Shown here piece by piece: positions 1-6,536 of a stretch of DNA of 22,360 bases. Numbering within the stretch: the first letter of the stretch is position 1; every line of letters starts with the position of its first letter. The translations under genes were made by a program, and so were the position numbers. Source of the stretch: Desulfovibrio sp. UBA4079. GTDB lineage: Bacteria > Desulfobacterota > Desulfovibrionia > Desulfovibrionales > Desulfovibrionaceae. The DNA lies in contig DFYP01000019.1 of NCBI GenBank assembly GCA_002382645.1, positions 1 to 22,360 of the forward strand, read 5' to 3'. The notes under the pieces are model-generated. The model was not told the DNA's origin and did not search any database. It saw nothing but the letters and a program-made list of their open reading frames with translations.

Positions 1-439
1 CGCGCTGCTTCTGGCCGCCGGACAGCTCCCCGGGCAGGTGCCGGGCCTGGGCCGTGAGCCCGAAGGACTCCAGCAGCCCGGCCACCCGGGCGCGCATCTC
101 CGGGCCGGGCCTGCGCCAGAGCCGGGTCAGGCCGAAGCGCAGGTTCTGCTCCAGGGTCAGGTGCGGGAACAGGGCGTAGTCCTGGAACAGGAAGCCCAGC
201 CTGCGCCTGCGCGCGGGCACGTCGATGCGGGCCTGGGCGTCGAACAGGGTCCGGCCGCCCACCTCGATGCGGCCGTTCTCGGGCGTGAGCAGCCCGGCCA
301 CGGCCTGGAGCGTGAGCGACTTGCCCGAGCCCGAGGGCCCGAACAGGACCAGGCGGCGGCAGTCGGGCAGGGCCAGACCGATGTCCAGCCGGAAGCGTCC
401 CGCCGCGCTGTGGACCGAGGCCTTGAAGCTCAGGTTCAT
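1..439 (-). CDS. modC: Molybdate ABC transporter ATP-binding protein ModC (N-terminal part, cut by window edge)
   Basis: This is the ATPase that powers molybdate (or tungstate) import through ModB on the cytoplasmic side of the inner membrane. The start ATG at 439-437 lies 7 nt after the modA stop, and an AGGA overlapping that stop can serve as ribosome site. About 146 codons are visible. Translation shows Walker A GPSGSGKS near residues 34-41, the Q-loop region FLFQDYALFPHLT near residues 86-98, and the ABC signature LSGGQKQR at the very edge of the window. Walker B, the H-loop and any C-terminal TOBE domain lie outside. The order modB-modA-modC on one strand supports the specific name. The family (ABC importer ATPase) is certain; molybdate specificity is inferred from the neighbours. 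Confidence 0.93.
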   Translation of the reverse strand, partial: MNLSFKASVHSAAGRFRLDIGLALPDCRRLVLFGPSGSGKSLTLQAVAGLLTPENGRIEVGGRTLFDAQARIDVPARRRRLGFLFQDYALFPHLTLEQNLRFGLTRLWRRPGPEMRARVAGLLESFGLTAQARHLPGELSGGQKQR

Positions 440-446
440 GATCGTC

Positions 447-1190
447 CTAGGGCTTGGCGAAACCGCGCGCGGCCAGGATCTTCTGGGCCTCGGCGCTCTT
501 GAGGAAGTCCACAAAGGCCTGGGCTCCCTTCTTGTTCTTGGTTCCCTTGGTCACGGCCACGGGGTAGGTCACCGGGGTTTCCAGCTCGATGATCGCGGTG
601 ACCGCCACCTTGTCCCCGCCCTTCTTGGCGTCCGTGGCGTAGACAAAGCCCGCGTCCACCTCGCCGCGGGCGAGGTAGTCCAGGACCTGACGCACGCTCT
701 CGGCCATGATGTACTTGGGCGCCAGGCTGTCCCAGAGCCCGGCCTTGGTCAGGGCGGCCTTGGCGTAGCGGCCCGCGGGCACGGAGTCCGGGTTGCCGAT
801 GCCCACGCGCTGCACCTTGGGTCCGCCCAGGGCGGCCATGGACTTCACCGCCGGGGCCCCGGCCGGGGTGGCGATGACCAGGTCGTTCTTGGCGAAGGTC
901 ACGCGGGTGGCGGTGTCCACCAGGTTCTTGGACTCGGCGTCGTTCATGGTCTTCTGGTCGGCCGAGGCGAACACGTCCACGGGCGCGCCCTGGGCCATCT
1001 GGGCCAGGAGCGCCCCGGAGGCCGCGAAGTTGAGGGTCACGGTCTCGCCGGGATGGGCCTTCTCGAACACGGGTTTGAGGTCGTTGAAGGTGTCGGTGAG
1101 GCTGGCCGCGGCCGAGACGATGAGCTCGCCGCACCAGGCCGTGGGGGCCAGGATCAGGACCAGGGCCAGGGCCAGGATGATCTTGCGCAT
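447..1190 (-). CDS. modA: Molybdate-binding periplasmic protein ModA
   Basis: The 247-residue product is the periplasmic receptor that captures molybdate or tungstate and delivers it to ModBC. It begins with a signal peptide (MRKIILALALVLILAPTAWC, a hydrophobic core and a small residue plus Cys before GE; it could be a lipoprotein if the Cys is used, though the preceding residues are not a good lipobox). The mature N-terminus ELIVSAAASLTDTF and the segment PVDVFASADQKTMND are typical of ModA, where Ser residues of the first motif contact the oxyanion. Length matches the family (about 230-260). A GGAG stands just upstream of the ATG at 1190. The gene sits between modB (11 nt away) and modC (7 nt). 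WtpA/TupA-type tungstate specificity cannot be excluded from sequence alone, but the sequence looks like ModA. Confidence 0.95.
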   Translation of the reverse strand: MRKIILALALVLILAPTAWCGELIVSAAASLTDTFNDLKPVFEKAHPGETVTLNFAASGALLAQMAQGAPVDVFASADQKTMNDAESKNLVDTATRVTFAKNDLVIATPAGAPAVKSMAALGGPKVQRVGIGNPDSVPAGRYAKAALTKAGLWDSLAPKYIMAESVRQVLDYLARGEVDAGFVYATDAKKGGDKVAVTAIIELETPVTYPVAVTKGTKNKKGAQAFVDFLKSAEAQKILAARGFAKP

Positions 1191-1201
1191 GGGAGGCTCC
1201 T

Positions 1202-1867
1202 TCAGGTTTTGGGTTTCACCAGTTTGGAGGTGGCCGCGAGGATCACCACGCAGACGATGGAAATGACCAGGACCATGAAGTTGGCCTGGTCGTCGTTGCC
1301 GGCCTGGACCGCGCTGTACACGGCCAGCGACAGGGTCTGGGTCCTGCCGGGCAGGTTGCCCGCGATCATCAGGGTGGCGCCGAACTCGCCCATGGCCCGG
1401 GCAAAGGCCAGCATGGTCCCGGCCAGGATGCCGCGCAGGGCCAGGGGCAGGGACACCCGCAGGAAGACCTCGGTCTCGCCCGCGCCCAGGGTGCGGGCGG
1501 CGTTCTCGCAGTTTTTCGGCACGGACTCCAGGGCCGCGCGCGCGGACTTGTACACCAGGGGGAAGGCCACCACGGCCGAGGCCGCCACCGCGCCCTGCCA
1601 GGTGAACATGAGGGTGATGCCGAAGGTCTCCAGGAGCCAGGCGCCCAGGATGCCGCGGCGGCCCAGGAGCACGATGAGGTAGTAGCCGAGCACCGTGGGC
1701 GGCAGGACCAGGGGCAGGGTGCAGGCCGCGTCCAGCCAGTCGCGGCCGGGAAAGGCGCGGCGGCTCATGAGCCGGGCCAGGCCGACCCCGGCCGCCAGGG
1801 CCAGGAGCGTACCCAGGCAGGCCACCTTGAGGGTCAGCAGCAGGGGGGGCAGGGTGGCTTCGAACAT
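1202..1867 (-). CDS. modB: Molybdate ABC transporter permease ModB
   Basis: The 221-residue product forms the membrane channel of the molybdate importer. It starts MFEATLPPLLLTLKVACLGT, the usual ModB opening. Several hydrophobic helices follow, and the EAA-type loop that docks on the ATPase is visible as AARTLGAGETEVFLRVSLPLALRGI near residues 133-157. Length matches the family (about 220-230). The frame stays open upstream to 2155, but that extension covers the small membrane gene in another frame and is not ModB-like, so the ATG at 1867 is preferred. Its ribosome site is weak (a GGAG about 20 nt upstream, otherwise C-rich), so translation may be coupled to the preceding gene, which ends 19 nt before. 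It lies 11 nt before modA in one operon. Confidence 0.94.
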   Translation of the reverse strand: MFEATLPPLLLTLKVACLGTLLALAAGVGLARLMSRRAFPGRDWLDAACTLPLVLPPTVLGYYLIVLLGRRGILGAWLLETFGITLMFTWQGAVAASAVVAFPLVYKSARAALESVPKNCENAARTLGAGETEVFLRVSLPLALRGILAGTMLAFARAMGEFGATLMIAGNLPGRTQTLSLAVYSAVQAGNDDQANFMVLVISIVCVVILAATSKLVKPKT

Positions 1868-1886
1868 GGGACCGGCTCGGGGCGGC

Positions 1887-2138
1887 CTATCTCCTTCCCG
1901 GCCGGAACCGCCCGGCCGCGTACAGCGCCCCGGCCAGGCAGAAGACCACCACCGCGGCCAGGGGATGCCGGGTGAGCAGGCCCAGGCCCGGGATGAGCAG
2001 GAAGAAGGGCGCGGCCCGGGTCCAGAACTCGCGGGCCTTGAGCCGGCCGAAAAAGGCGTCGCCCACGAACACGTCCAGGACGAAGAGCACGCACGCGCCC
2101 AGAAGCAGCAGCAGGATGATGTGCATGGGGTTCTCCAT
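1887..2138 (-). CDS. Small two-helix membrane protein leading the mod operon
   Basis: I do not recognise a named family for this 83-residue protein. It has an N-terminal hydrophobic helix (about residues 5-24, IILLLLLGACVLFVLDVFVG) and a second hydrophobic stretch (about residues 45-73), joined by a charged loop with LKAREFWTRAA, and ends in basic residues (RFRPGRR). The ATG at 2138 has a strong purine-rich ribosome site (GAGGGAGG, 4-5 nt upstream). It is the first gene of the unit that continues into modB 19 nt later, so it is probably expressed with the transporter. A role in assembling or regulating the ModB channel is possible but is only an inference from position. Codon use resembles the neighbours. 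Confidence 0.75.
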   Translation of the reverse strand: MENPMHIILLLLLGACVLFVLDVFVGDAFFGRLKAREFWTRAAPFFLLIPGLGLLTRHPLAAVVVFCLAGALYAAGRFRPGRR

Positions 2139-2282
2139 GGGCCCTCCCTCATCAAGGACCGTGCCAGGGGTTCAACCGGCCGTCCTTGCAGGAAAACTCC
2201 AGCCGGGACCAGGAACCTCGGCCCTGCGTGGGCCTACATTTTTGTCGGTTTGCCCGGCCCGGGTCTTCATTTCTGTGGCCCG

Positions 2283-2336
2283 CGGAAAGGAAAACACTGT
2301 CACGGAAAGGCAAGAAAGAGTGACAGTGACTCTTTC
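2283..2336. promoter_or_regulatory. Inverted and direct repeats, likely operator between mod operon and di-Mop gene
   Basis: CACTGTCAC (2295-2303) is matched exactly by GTGACAGTG (2320-2328). A second inverted pair, GAAAGAG (2314-2320) and CTCTTTC (2330-2336), shares the same 3' half. CGGAAAGG occurs at 2283-2290 and again at 2303-2310, a 20-bp period (about two helical turns). There is no T-run after either arm that would mark a terminator. The location between divergent molybdate genes suggests a binding site for a molybdate- or tungstate-responsive regulator (ModE or TunR type). The regulator's identity is inferred, not seen. Confidence 0.5.
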
Positions 2337-2382
2337 CTGTCTATTTTATGCGCCATGCGCAGGGTCAGGTCAATTGCATCAC

Positions 2383-2427
2383 GGAACGCGGAAAACAAGT
2401 GTCAGTTCAAAGATGAAGCAAGAAAGA
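2383..2427. promoter_or_regulatory. Second, imperfect copy of the mod intergenic repeat elements
   Basis: The stretch CGCGGAAAACAAGTGTCAG (about 2387-2405) resembles CGCGGAAAGGAAAACACTGTCAC at 2281-2303 after allowing a small gap. GCAAGAAAGA at 2418-2427 is an exact copy of 2310-2319, 108 bp away. The elements therefore recur in the same order and orientation just upstream of the di-Mop promoter, as expected for two operators of one regulator. The match is short and imperfect. Confidence 0.35.
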
Positions 2428-2433
2428 AAATGA

Positions 2434-2461
2434 TTGCCGCCGGAACATCGGATGCTATAAC
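2434..2461 (+). promoter_or_regulatory. Candidate sigma70 promoter for the di-Mop gene
   Basis: TTGCCG (2434-2439) and TATAAC (2456-2461) are separated by 16 bp, and the -10 box is preceded by TG in the extended -10 position (TGCTATAAC). A start near 2468 would give a leader of about 58 nt before the ATG at 2526. The rest of the 2139-2525 gap, apart from the repeats listed, shows no convincing gene or RNA structure. Confidence 0.5.
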
Positions 2462-2525
2462 GCCTGTGTCCTGTCCATGCAGTGGATGGCCTTGGACAAC
2501 AACGCTCCAACAAGGAGGACGCATC

Positions 2526-2951
2526 ATGCAGACGAGCGCCCGCAACACCTTCAGCGGCAAGGTCGCCAACATCAAGATCGGCATGGTCCTGTCCGAGGTG
2601 GAGCTGACCACCCCCGGCGGCCAGACCATCGTGTCGGTCATCACCAACGAGAGCCGCGAGGCCCTCAAGGTCGAGAAGGGCAAGGCCATGAAGGCCATCG
2701 TCAAGGCGCCCTGGGTCATCCTGGCCAAGCCCGAGACCCTGCCCGCCACCAGCGCGCGCAACGACTTCCTGGGCCAGATCACCAAGATCACCAAGGGCCA
2801 GGTGGCCTGCGAGGTGGTGGCCAAGCTCAAGGACGGCACGGTCATGTGCGCGCTCATCACCGGCGGCAGCGCCGAGGGCATGGGCCTCAAGGTGGGCGAC
2901 CCCATCCGCCTGCTGGTGAAGTCCTTTTCCGTGATCCTGGTGGACGAGTAG
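2526..2951 (+). CDS. Di-Mop (tandem TOBE) molybdate-binding protein
   Basis: The 141-residue product is two Mop/TOBE domains in tandem and nothing else, the layout of ModG-like cytoplasmic molybdate/tungstate-binding proteins. The repeat is visible by eye: SARNTFSGKVANI at residues 4-16 and SARNDFLGQITKI at residues 76-88, each followed by VxxEV, a central SVITNES or ALITGGS turn, and an IRLLVK/MKAIVK strand. In this family several subunits assemble into a ring with oxyanion sites between domains, buffering molybdate for cofactor synthesis. The ATG at 2526 is preceded by an excellent AAGGAGGA (2512-2519). The gene is divergent from the mod operon and followed directly by a terminator, so it is monocistronic. 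It has no DNA-binding domain, so it is a store or sensor partner rather than ModE. Confidence 0.92.
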   Translation: MQTSARNTFSGKVANIKIGMVLSEVELTTPGGQTIVSVITNESREALKVEKGKAMKAIVKAPWVILAKPETLPATSARNDFLGQITKITKGQVACEVVAKLKDGTVMCALITGGSAEGMGLKVGDPIRLLVKSFSVILVDE

Positions 2952-2978
2952 CGCGATTTCCGGCCAAGGCTCAGGAGA

Positions 2979-3006
2979 CGCCCGGGTTTCGGCCCGGGCG
3001 TTTTTT
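2979..3006 (+). terminator. Rho-independent terminator of the di-Mop gene
   Basis: An 8-bp perfect stem, CGCCCGGG (2979-2986) with CCCGGGCG (2993-3000), a 6-nt loop and a run of six T (3001-3006), starting 27 nt after the stop codon. Confidence 0.9.
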
Positions 3007-3037
3007 GTTTGCGGCCCGCTGCCCTGTCAACACGCTG

Positions 3038-3066
3038 TTTCCCTGCTTTTGGCCGCTGTTTTCCCG
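3038..3066 (+). repeat. 29-bp direct repeat, left copy
   Basis: TTTCCCTGCTTTTGGCCGC followed by TGTTTTCCCG. The right copy at 4418-4446 matches 27 of 29 positions, the difference being TG against CT near the middle. The two copies, 1380 bp apart and in the same orientation, enclose the unknown gene and the CPBP protease gene. It could be a dispersed intergenic repeat or the scar of an inserted cassette. Confidence 0.7.
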
Positions 3067-3129
3067 TCGTTTCCCGCAGCGGCTCGAACCTACCCGTATG
3101 CTTCGTTGAAAACATACAGGAGGTGGAAT

Positions 3130-3729
3130 ATGGTGCGCGACAGGGACGGGCGGCGGCTGTGGATTCAGTCCGAACACGGGACCTTCGAGCCTGTGCAATC
3201 CCATGCAGGTCTCCTGGAGCGGGAACGCGGCCAGGGAATCCCGGACTGGTGGGTGGTGGCCAAGGACCCGGACTGGACCCCGCCCAGGAAAAGGGGCGGA
3301 CTCGTGTTCCGGGACGGCGCTGCCCCGGCCGGGGGCGGCCACATGAAGCCCAATTCCAGCGGCCAGTTGCAGCCCTACGACAACCTGGGCCAGTACGCCT
3401 CGCCCGGGGGCGGCGGCTGGACCGAAACCAGCGGGCAAGGTCGGATCAAGGGCACGAGCCTGCTCTCCATGGGCAAGGGCGCCTTGTTGGAAGAGGGGTT
3501 ACCGGGAAAACGCAACCTGCACCGGAGTCCGGGCAAGGGCAAGAGTCTGCTTTCGGCGCAAGGAGACAGCGCGGGCAATGATGAGGAACACACCGATCCT
3601 GCCGATAATCTGCCGGAAGAAGAGAAATCCGCTGCCATTGAGTTCTTCCGCTGGGTGTCAGACTGGTTGCGCCGGGCGGGTGCGCCTTCTCCCCGGACGA
3701 CACCAAGTGGCGGGGGCTCTCGCGGATGA
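3130..3729 (+). CDS. Hypothetical protein, Gly-rich, paired with a CPBP protease
   Basis: I do not recognise a family. The 199-residue product begins MVRDRDGRRLWIQSEHGTF and has a compact N-terminal part with Trp and charged residues (IPDWWVVAKDPDWTPP near residues 38-53). A Gly/Ser/Pro-rich middle follows (about 70-150), then an acidic stretch (NDEEHTDPADNLPEEEKS) and a predicted amphipathic helix (AIEFFRWVSDWLRRAG) near residues 170-187. There is no signal peptide or obvious transmembrane helix. The ATG at 3130 is chosen because AGGAGGT (3118-3124) sits 5 nt upstream; the longer frame from 3049 would place this site inside the gene. The CPBP protease gene starts 3 nt after its stop, so the two are co-transcribed. 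The low-complexity middle suggests a flexible or secreted-type protein, which is only a guess. Confidence 0.7.
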   Translation: MVRDRDGRRLWIQSEHGTFEPVQSHAGLLERERGQGIPDWWVVAKDPDWTPPRKRGGLVFRDGAAPAGGGHMKPNSSGQLQPYDNLGQYASPGGGGWTETSGQGRIKGTSLLSMGKGALLEEGLPGKRNLHRSPGKGKSLLSAQGDSAGNDEEHTDPADNLPEEEKSAAIEFFRWVSDWLRRAGAPSPRTTPSGGGSRG

Positions 3730-3732
3730 CCC

Positions 3733-4380
3733 ATGCGGAACATGACTGGTAACCGCCTGCAGGCGGCTCTGCTCCTGGGCGCGCTCCTGCCCCTGTTCCT
3801 GAACGACCTGCTCCTGGCCCGGGCCGGGACAGCGGCTCAGTATCTCGCCGTGGACTATGTCTCGCGGCTTTTGTCCCTGGCCTGCGGCTTGGCCCTGTTC
3901 AAGGCCGCAGGCTTGGCCCCGGCCGACGCGGGCTTGCGCCGTGTGGAGACTCCGGTCCTCCTCCTGGTTGCCTTTCTGCTCCTGGGACTGACCGTGCTCC
4001 TCAAAGCGATCCTGCTCTTTCTGCCGGACGTGTCACGATACGCCCTCATTGGTCCCACTCCCGCCCCCCAAGGCCTGCTGGCCTATTTCGACCTGGGCCC
4101 GGGCCTGCTCCTGGTGGCCTTTCACGAAGAGTTCCTGTTCCGCGGACTGCTCCCGGCCCTGTTCCGGGATCGTCTGAATCCGGCTGCGGCGGTTCTGTCC
4201 TGCGCCGTCCTTTTCGGTCTGATCCATTGGGGCCACGGCCCGAACAGCATCCTTTTCAATACCCTGTTCGGCCTGGGGCTGGCCCTGGCCGCGCGCCGCA
4301 CCCGCAGCATCCTGCCCGGCGCGCTGGCCCACTATGTTCTGGATCTTTTCGTTTTTTCCCGCCCCCTGCTTGGGTTTTGA
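3733..4380 (+). CDS. CPBP-family (CAAX protease-like) intramembrane glutamic protease
   Basis: The 215-residue product is a polytopic membrane protein of the CPBP/Abi family, which includes Rce1-type proteases and bacteriocin-immunity proteins. The three family motifs are present in order: EExxxR as HEEFLFRG (E132, E133, R137), FxxxH as FGLIHWGHG (H165), and a final HxxxD as HYVLD (H200, D204). Hydrophobic helices occur at about residues 8-28, 34-55, 72-96, 117-131, 150-168, 175-190 and 196-212. The ATG at 3733 follows the preceding stop by 3 nt with only a weak ribosome site (GGGGGC), implying translational coupling; ATG 3742 is an alternative. All catalytic residues look intact, so proteolytic activity is plausible. 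The substrate is unknown; the adjacent unknown protein is a candidate. Confidence 0.88.
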   Translation: MRNMTGNRLQAALLLGALLPLFLNDLLLARAGTAAQYLAVDYVSRLLSLACGLALFKAAGLAPADAGLRRVETPVLLLVAFLLLGLTVLLKAILLFLPDVSRYALIGPTPAPQGLLAYFDLGPGLLLVAFHEEFLFRGLLPALFRDRLNPAAAVLSCAVLFGLIHWGHGPNSILFNTLFGLGLALAARRTRSILPGALAHYVLDLFVFSRPLLGF

Positions 4381-4417
4381 GTTCTCCAGCCGCACCGGCG
4401 ATCCCCCCGGTCAAGCC

Positions 4418-4446
4418 TTTCCCTGCTTTTGGCCGCCTTTTTCCCG
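4418..4446 (+). repeat. 29-bp direct repeat, right copy
   Basis: TTTCCCTGCTTTTGGCCGC followed by CTTTTTCCCG, the partner of the copy at 3038-3066. It starts 38 nt after the stop of the CPBP gene. The rest of the 4381-4683 gap holds short repeats (CCGTTGGCCG at 4472-4481 and 4573-4582; inverted ATTTTCGGCC 4483-4492 and GGCCGAAAAT 4578-4587) but no gene I can support. Confidence 0.7.
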
Positions 4447-4627
4447 AGCCTCCTGAGGCCCGTTGGTGGGTCCGTTGGCCGGATTTTCGGCCCGTGAGCG
4501 GTTGCTCAGGCGCGGTCAGCGGTCAGCAGTCACCCGCCGTGAGGCTCCGGAACGCTGAGGGGCCCATTGCGCCCGTTGGCCGAAAATGGGTCGCCCTGCT
4601 CTTGCGCCTCCTCTAGACAGGGGGCGT

Positions 4628-4648
4628 CGGGTCCGGGCGGAGGACCCG
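4628..4648 (+). promoter_or_regulatory. Short hairpin in the leader of the acetate permease operon
   Basis: CGGGTCC (4628-4634) pairs with GGACCCG (4642-4648) across a 7-nt loop. It lies about 25 nt before the ribosome site of the DUF485 gene and lacks a T-run, so it is more likely a leader hairpin or a dyad operator than a terminator. Confidence 0.35.
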
Positions 4649-4683
4649 TTGAACCAAGCAACCCACAGCGCAAGGAGGGACCC

Positions 4684-4992
4684 ATGGACACGAACATCCG
4701 GCAACCGGACGAGGCCCTGTTCCAGGAACTGGTGAGAAAGAAGTGGACAGTCTCCCTGGTCCTGACAGCCATCATGCTGGCCATCTATTATGGATTCATC
4801 CTGGTCCTGGCTTTTGCTAAGGATATCCTGGCGGCCAAGATCGGCGAGGGCCTCACCGTGGGCATCCCCATCGGCGCGCTGGTCATCCTCTCGGCCTGCG
4901 TGCTCACCGGCGTCTACGTGGCCTGGGCCAACGGCCCCTATGACCGCGCCGTGAAAAAGATCCTCGAGAACATGAGGGGGGAGGGCAAATGA
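4684..4992 (+). CDS. DUF485 small membrane protein, partner of the acetate symporter
   Basis: The 102-residue product matches the DUF485 family (YjcH-like), which accompanies ActP-type acetate permeases in many proteobacteria. It has a charged N-terminus (DEALFQELVRKKWTVS), the typical RKKW segment leading into the first transmembrane helix (about residues 22-46, LVLTAIMLAIYYGFILVLAF), and a second helix (about 57-80). The short basic cytoplasmic tail includes WANGPYDRAVKKI, a hallmark near the C-terminus. The ATG at 4684 has a strong AAGGAGGG site 3-4 nt upstream. Its stop overlaps the start of the symporter gene (ATGA at 4989-4992), so the two are translationally coupled. Its biochemical role is not established; association with or stabilisation of the permease is the usual inference. 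Confidence 0.92.
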   Translation: MDTNIRQPDEALFQELVRKKWTVSLVLTAIMLAIYYGFILVLAFAKDILAAKIGEGLTVGIPIGALVILSACVLTGVYVAWANGPYDRAVKKILENMRGEGK

Positions 4993-6536
4993 ACGAGTTC
5001 ACCAGCAGCATCGGACAGCCCAACGCGGTGTCCATCATCTTCTTCTTCGTGTTCGTGGCCGCCACCCTGGTGATCACCTGGTTCGCGGCCAAGAAGAGCC
5101 GCACGGCCTCGCAGTTCTACGCCGCGGGCCGCAGCGTCACCGGCCTGCAGAACGGCCTGGCCCTGGCCGGGGACTACATGAGCGCGGCCTCCTTCCTGGG
5201 CATCGCGGGCCTGGTGGCGCTCAAGGGCTATGACGGGCTCATCTACTCCATCGGCTTCCTGGTGGGCTGGCCGATCATCATGTTCCTCATCGCCGAGCCC
5301 CTGCGCAACCTCGGCAAGTACACCTTCGCCGACGTGGTCGCCTACCGCCTGCGCCAGAAGCCCGTGCGCATCGCGGCCTCGGTGGGCTCGCTCATGACCG
5401 TGGCCTTCTACCTCATCGCCCAGATGGTGGGCTCCGGGTCCCTGGTCAAGCTCATGTTCGGCCTGCCCTACGAGGGCGCGGTCATCGCCGTGGGCGCCAT
5501 CATGATCGCCTACGTGCTCTTCGGCGGCATGCTGGCCACCACCTGGGTGCAGATCATCAAGGCCGTGCTGCTCATGGGCGGGGCCACGGTGGTGGTCTTC
5601 CTGGTGCTGACCACCTACGGCTTCAGTCCCACGGCCCTGTTCGGCGCGGCCGCGGCCAAGTACGGCGACAAGGTGCTGGCCCCCGGCGGCCTGGTCTCCA
5701 ATCCCTGGGACGCGCTGTCGCTGGGCATCGCGCTCATGTTCGGCACGGCCGGCCTGCCGCACATCCTGATGCGCTTCTACACCGTGCCGGACGCCAAGGC
5801 CGCCCGCAAGTCGGTGTTCTACGCCACGGGCTTCATCTCCTACTTCTACATCCTGACCTTCATCATCGGCTTCGGCGCCATGGCCCTGGTGGGCCACGAC
5901 GTGATCACGCGCTTCGACAAGGGCGGCAACATGGCGGCCCTGCTCCTGGCCGAGGTCACCGGCGGCACCGTGTTCCTGGGCTTCATCGCGGCCGTGGCCT
6001 TCGCCACCATCCTGGCCGTGGTGGCCGGTCTGACCCTGGCCGGGGCCACGACCTTCTCCCACGACCTGTACGTGAACGTGTTCAAGCGCGGCCAGGCCAC
6101 CGAGCAGGACGAGGTCAAGATGGCCAAGCGCGGCACCCTGTTCCTGGGCGTGCTGGCCGTGGGCCTGGGCATCGCCTTCAAGGGCCAGAACGTGGCCTTC
6201 ATGGTGGGCCTGGCCTTCGCCATCGCGGCCAGCGCCAACTTCCCGGCCCTGCTCATGAGCATCCTGTGGAAGCGCTTCAGCACCACCGGGGCCTGGGTGA
6301 GCATCGCCACGGGCGCCACCCTGGCCGCGGGGCTGATCATCCTCTCGCCCACGGTCTGGGTGGACGTGCTGGGCAACGCCCAGGCCATCTTCCCCTGGAA
6401 GAACCCGGCGCTCATCTCCCTGCCCGCGGCCTTCGTGGCGGGCTGGATCGCGTCCCTGCTCTGTCCGGATCGCGAGGCCCAGGAGAAGTACGCCGAGCAG
6501 AAGATCCGCAACTACCTGGCCGTGGGAGCCGAATGA
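4989..6536 (+). CDS. actP: Sodium:solute symporter family, acetate/cation permease ActP-like
   Basis: The 515-residue product is a polytopic inner-membrane transporter of the SSS family, closest by eye to ActP. It carries the conserved beginning ASQFYAAGRSVTGLQNGLAL, then GDYMSAASFLGIAGL, YVLFGGMLATTWVQIIKAVLL, GTAGLPHILMRFYTVPDAK and GLTLAGATTFSHDLYVN, all classic ActP segments. About 13 hydrophobic helices can be counted, with a periplasmic N-terminus. The protein is somewhat shorter than E. coli ActP (about 549). It would import acetate or another short carboxylate with a cation, likely Na+ or H+. It overlaps DUF485 upstream and the cNMP/CBS/DUF294 gene downstream by ATGA on both sides. 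Acetate as substrate is an inference from family likeness; propionate, pyruvate or lactate are possible. Confidence 0.93.
   Translation: MNEFTSSIGQPNAVSIIFFFVFVAATLVITWFAAKKSRTASQFYAAGRSVTGLQNGLALAGDYMSAASFLGIAGLVALKGYDGLIYSIGFLVGWPIIMFLIAEPLRNLGKYTFADVVAYRLRQKPVRIAASVGSLMTVAFYLIAQMVGSGSLVKLMFGLPYEGAVIAVGAIMIAYVLFGGMLATTWVQIIKAVLLMGGATVVVFLVLTTYGFSPTALFGAAAAKYGDKVLAPGGLVSNPWDALSLGIALMFGTAGLPHILMRFYTVPDAKAARKSVFYATGFISYFYILTFIIGFGAMALVGHDVITRFDKGGNMAALLLAEVTGGTVFLGFIAAVAFATILAVVAGLTLAGATTFSHDLYVNVFKRGQATEQDEVKMAKRGTLFLGVLAVGLGIAFKGQNVAFMVGLAFAIAASANFPALLMSILWKRFSTTGAWVSIATGATLAAGLIILSPTVWVDVLGNAQAIFPWKNPALISLPAAFVAGWIASLLCPDREAQEKYAEQKIRNYLAVGAE

Noticed and set aside
225..1682. Long open frame on the plus strand across modA and modB
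   Set aside because: It is antisense to well-recognised ModA and ModB, has a low-complexity Gly/His/Arg composition typical of GC-rich shadow frames, and lacks a ribosome site.
1868..2155. N-terminal extension of ModB by about 95 residues
   Set aside because: The extra residues are Trp/Ser/Cys/Arg-rich, match no ModB, and overlap the small membrane gene in another frame; ModB proteins start at the equivalent of the ATG at 1867.
2151..2166. Sigma54-like sequence on the minus strand (TGGCACGGTCCTTGAT) before the mod operon
   Set aside because: The -12 element reads GA rather than GC, and the predicted start would fall on the ribosome site of the first gene, leaving it untranslatable.
2139..2525. 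Possible molybdenum cofactor riboswitch in the mod intergenic region
   Set aside because: I could not fit the conserved Moco core; the visible structure is short dyads better explained as protein-binding sites. A covariance-model search would settle it.
3038..4446. Reading the 29-bp repeats as attachment sites of an integrated element
   Set aside because: No integrase or transposase gene and no tRNA lies nearby; kept only as a repeat pair of unknown origin.
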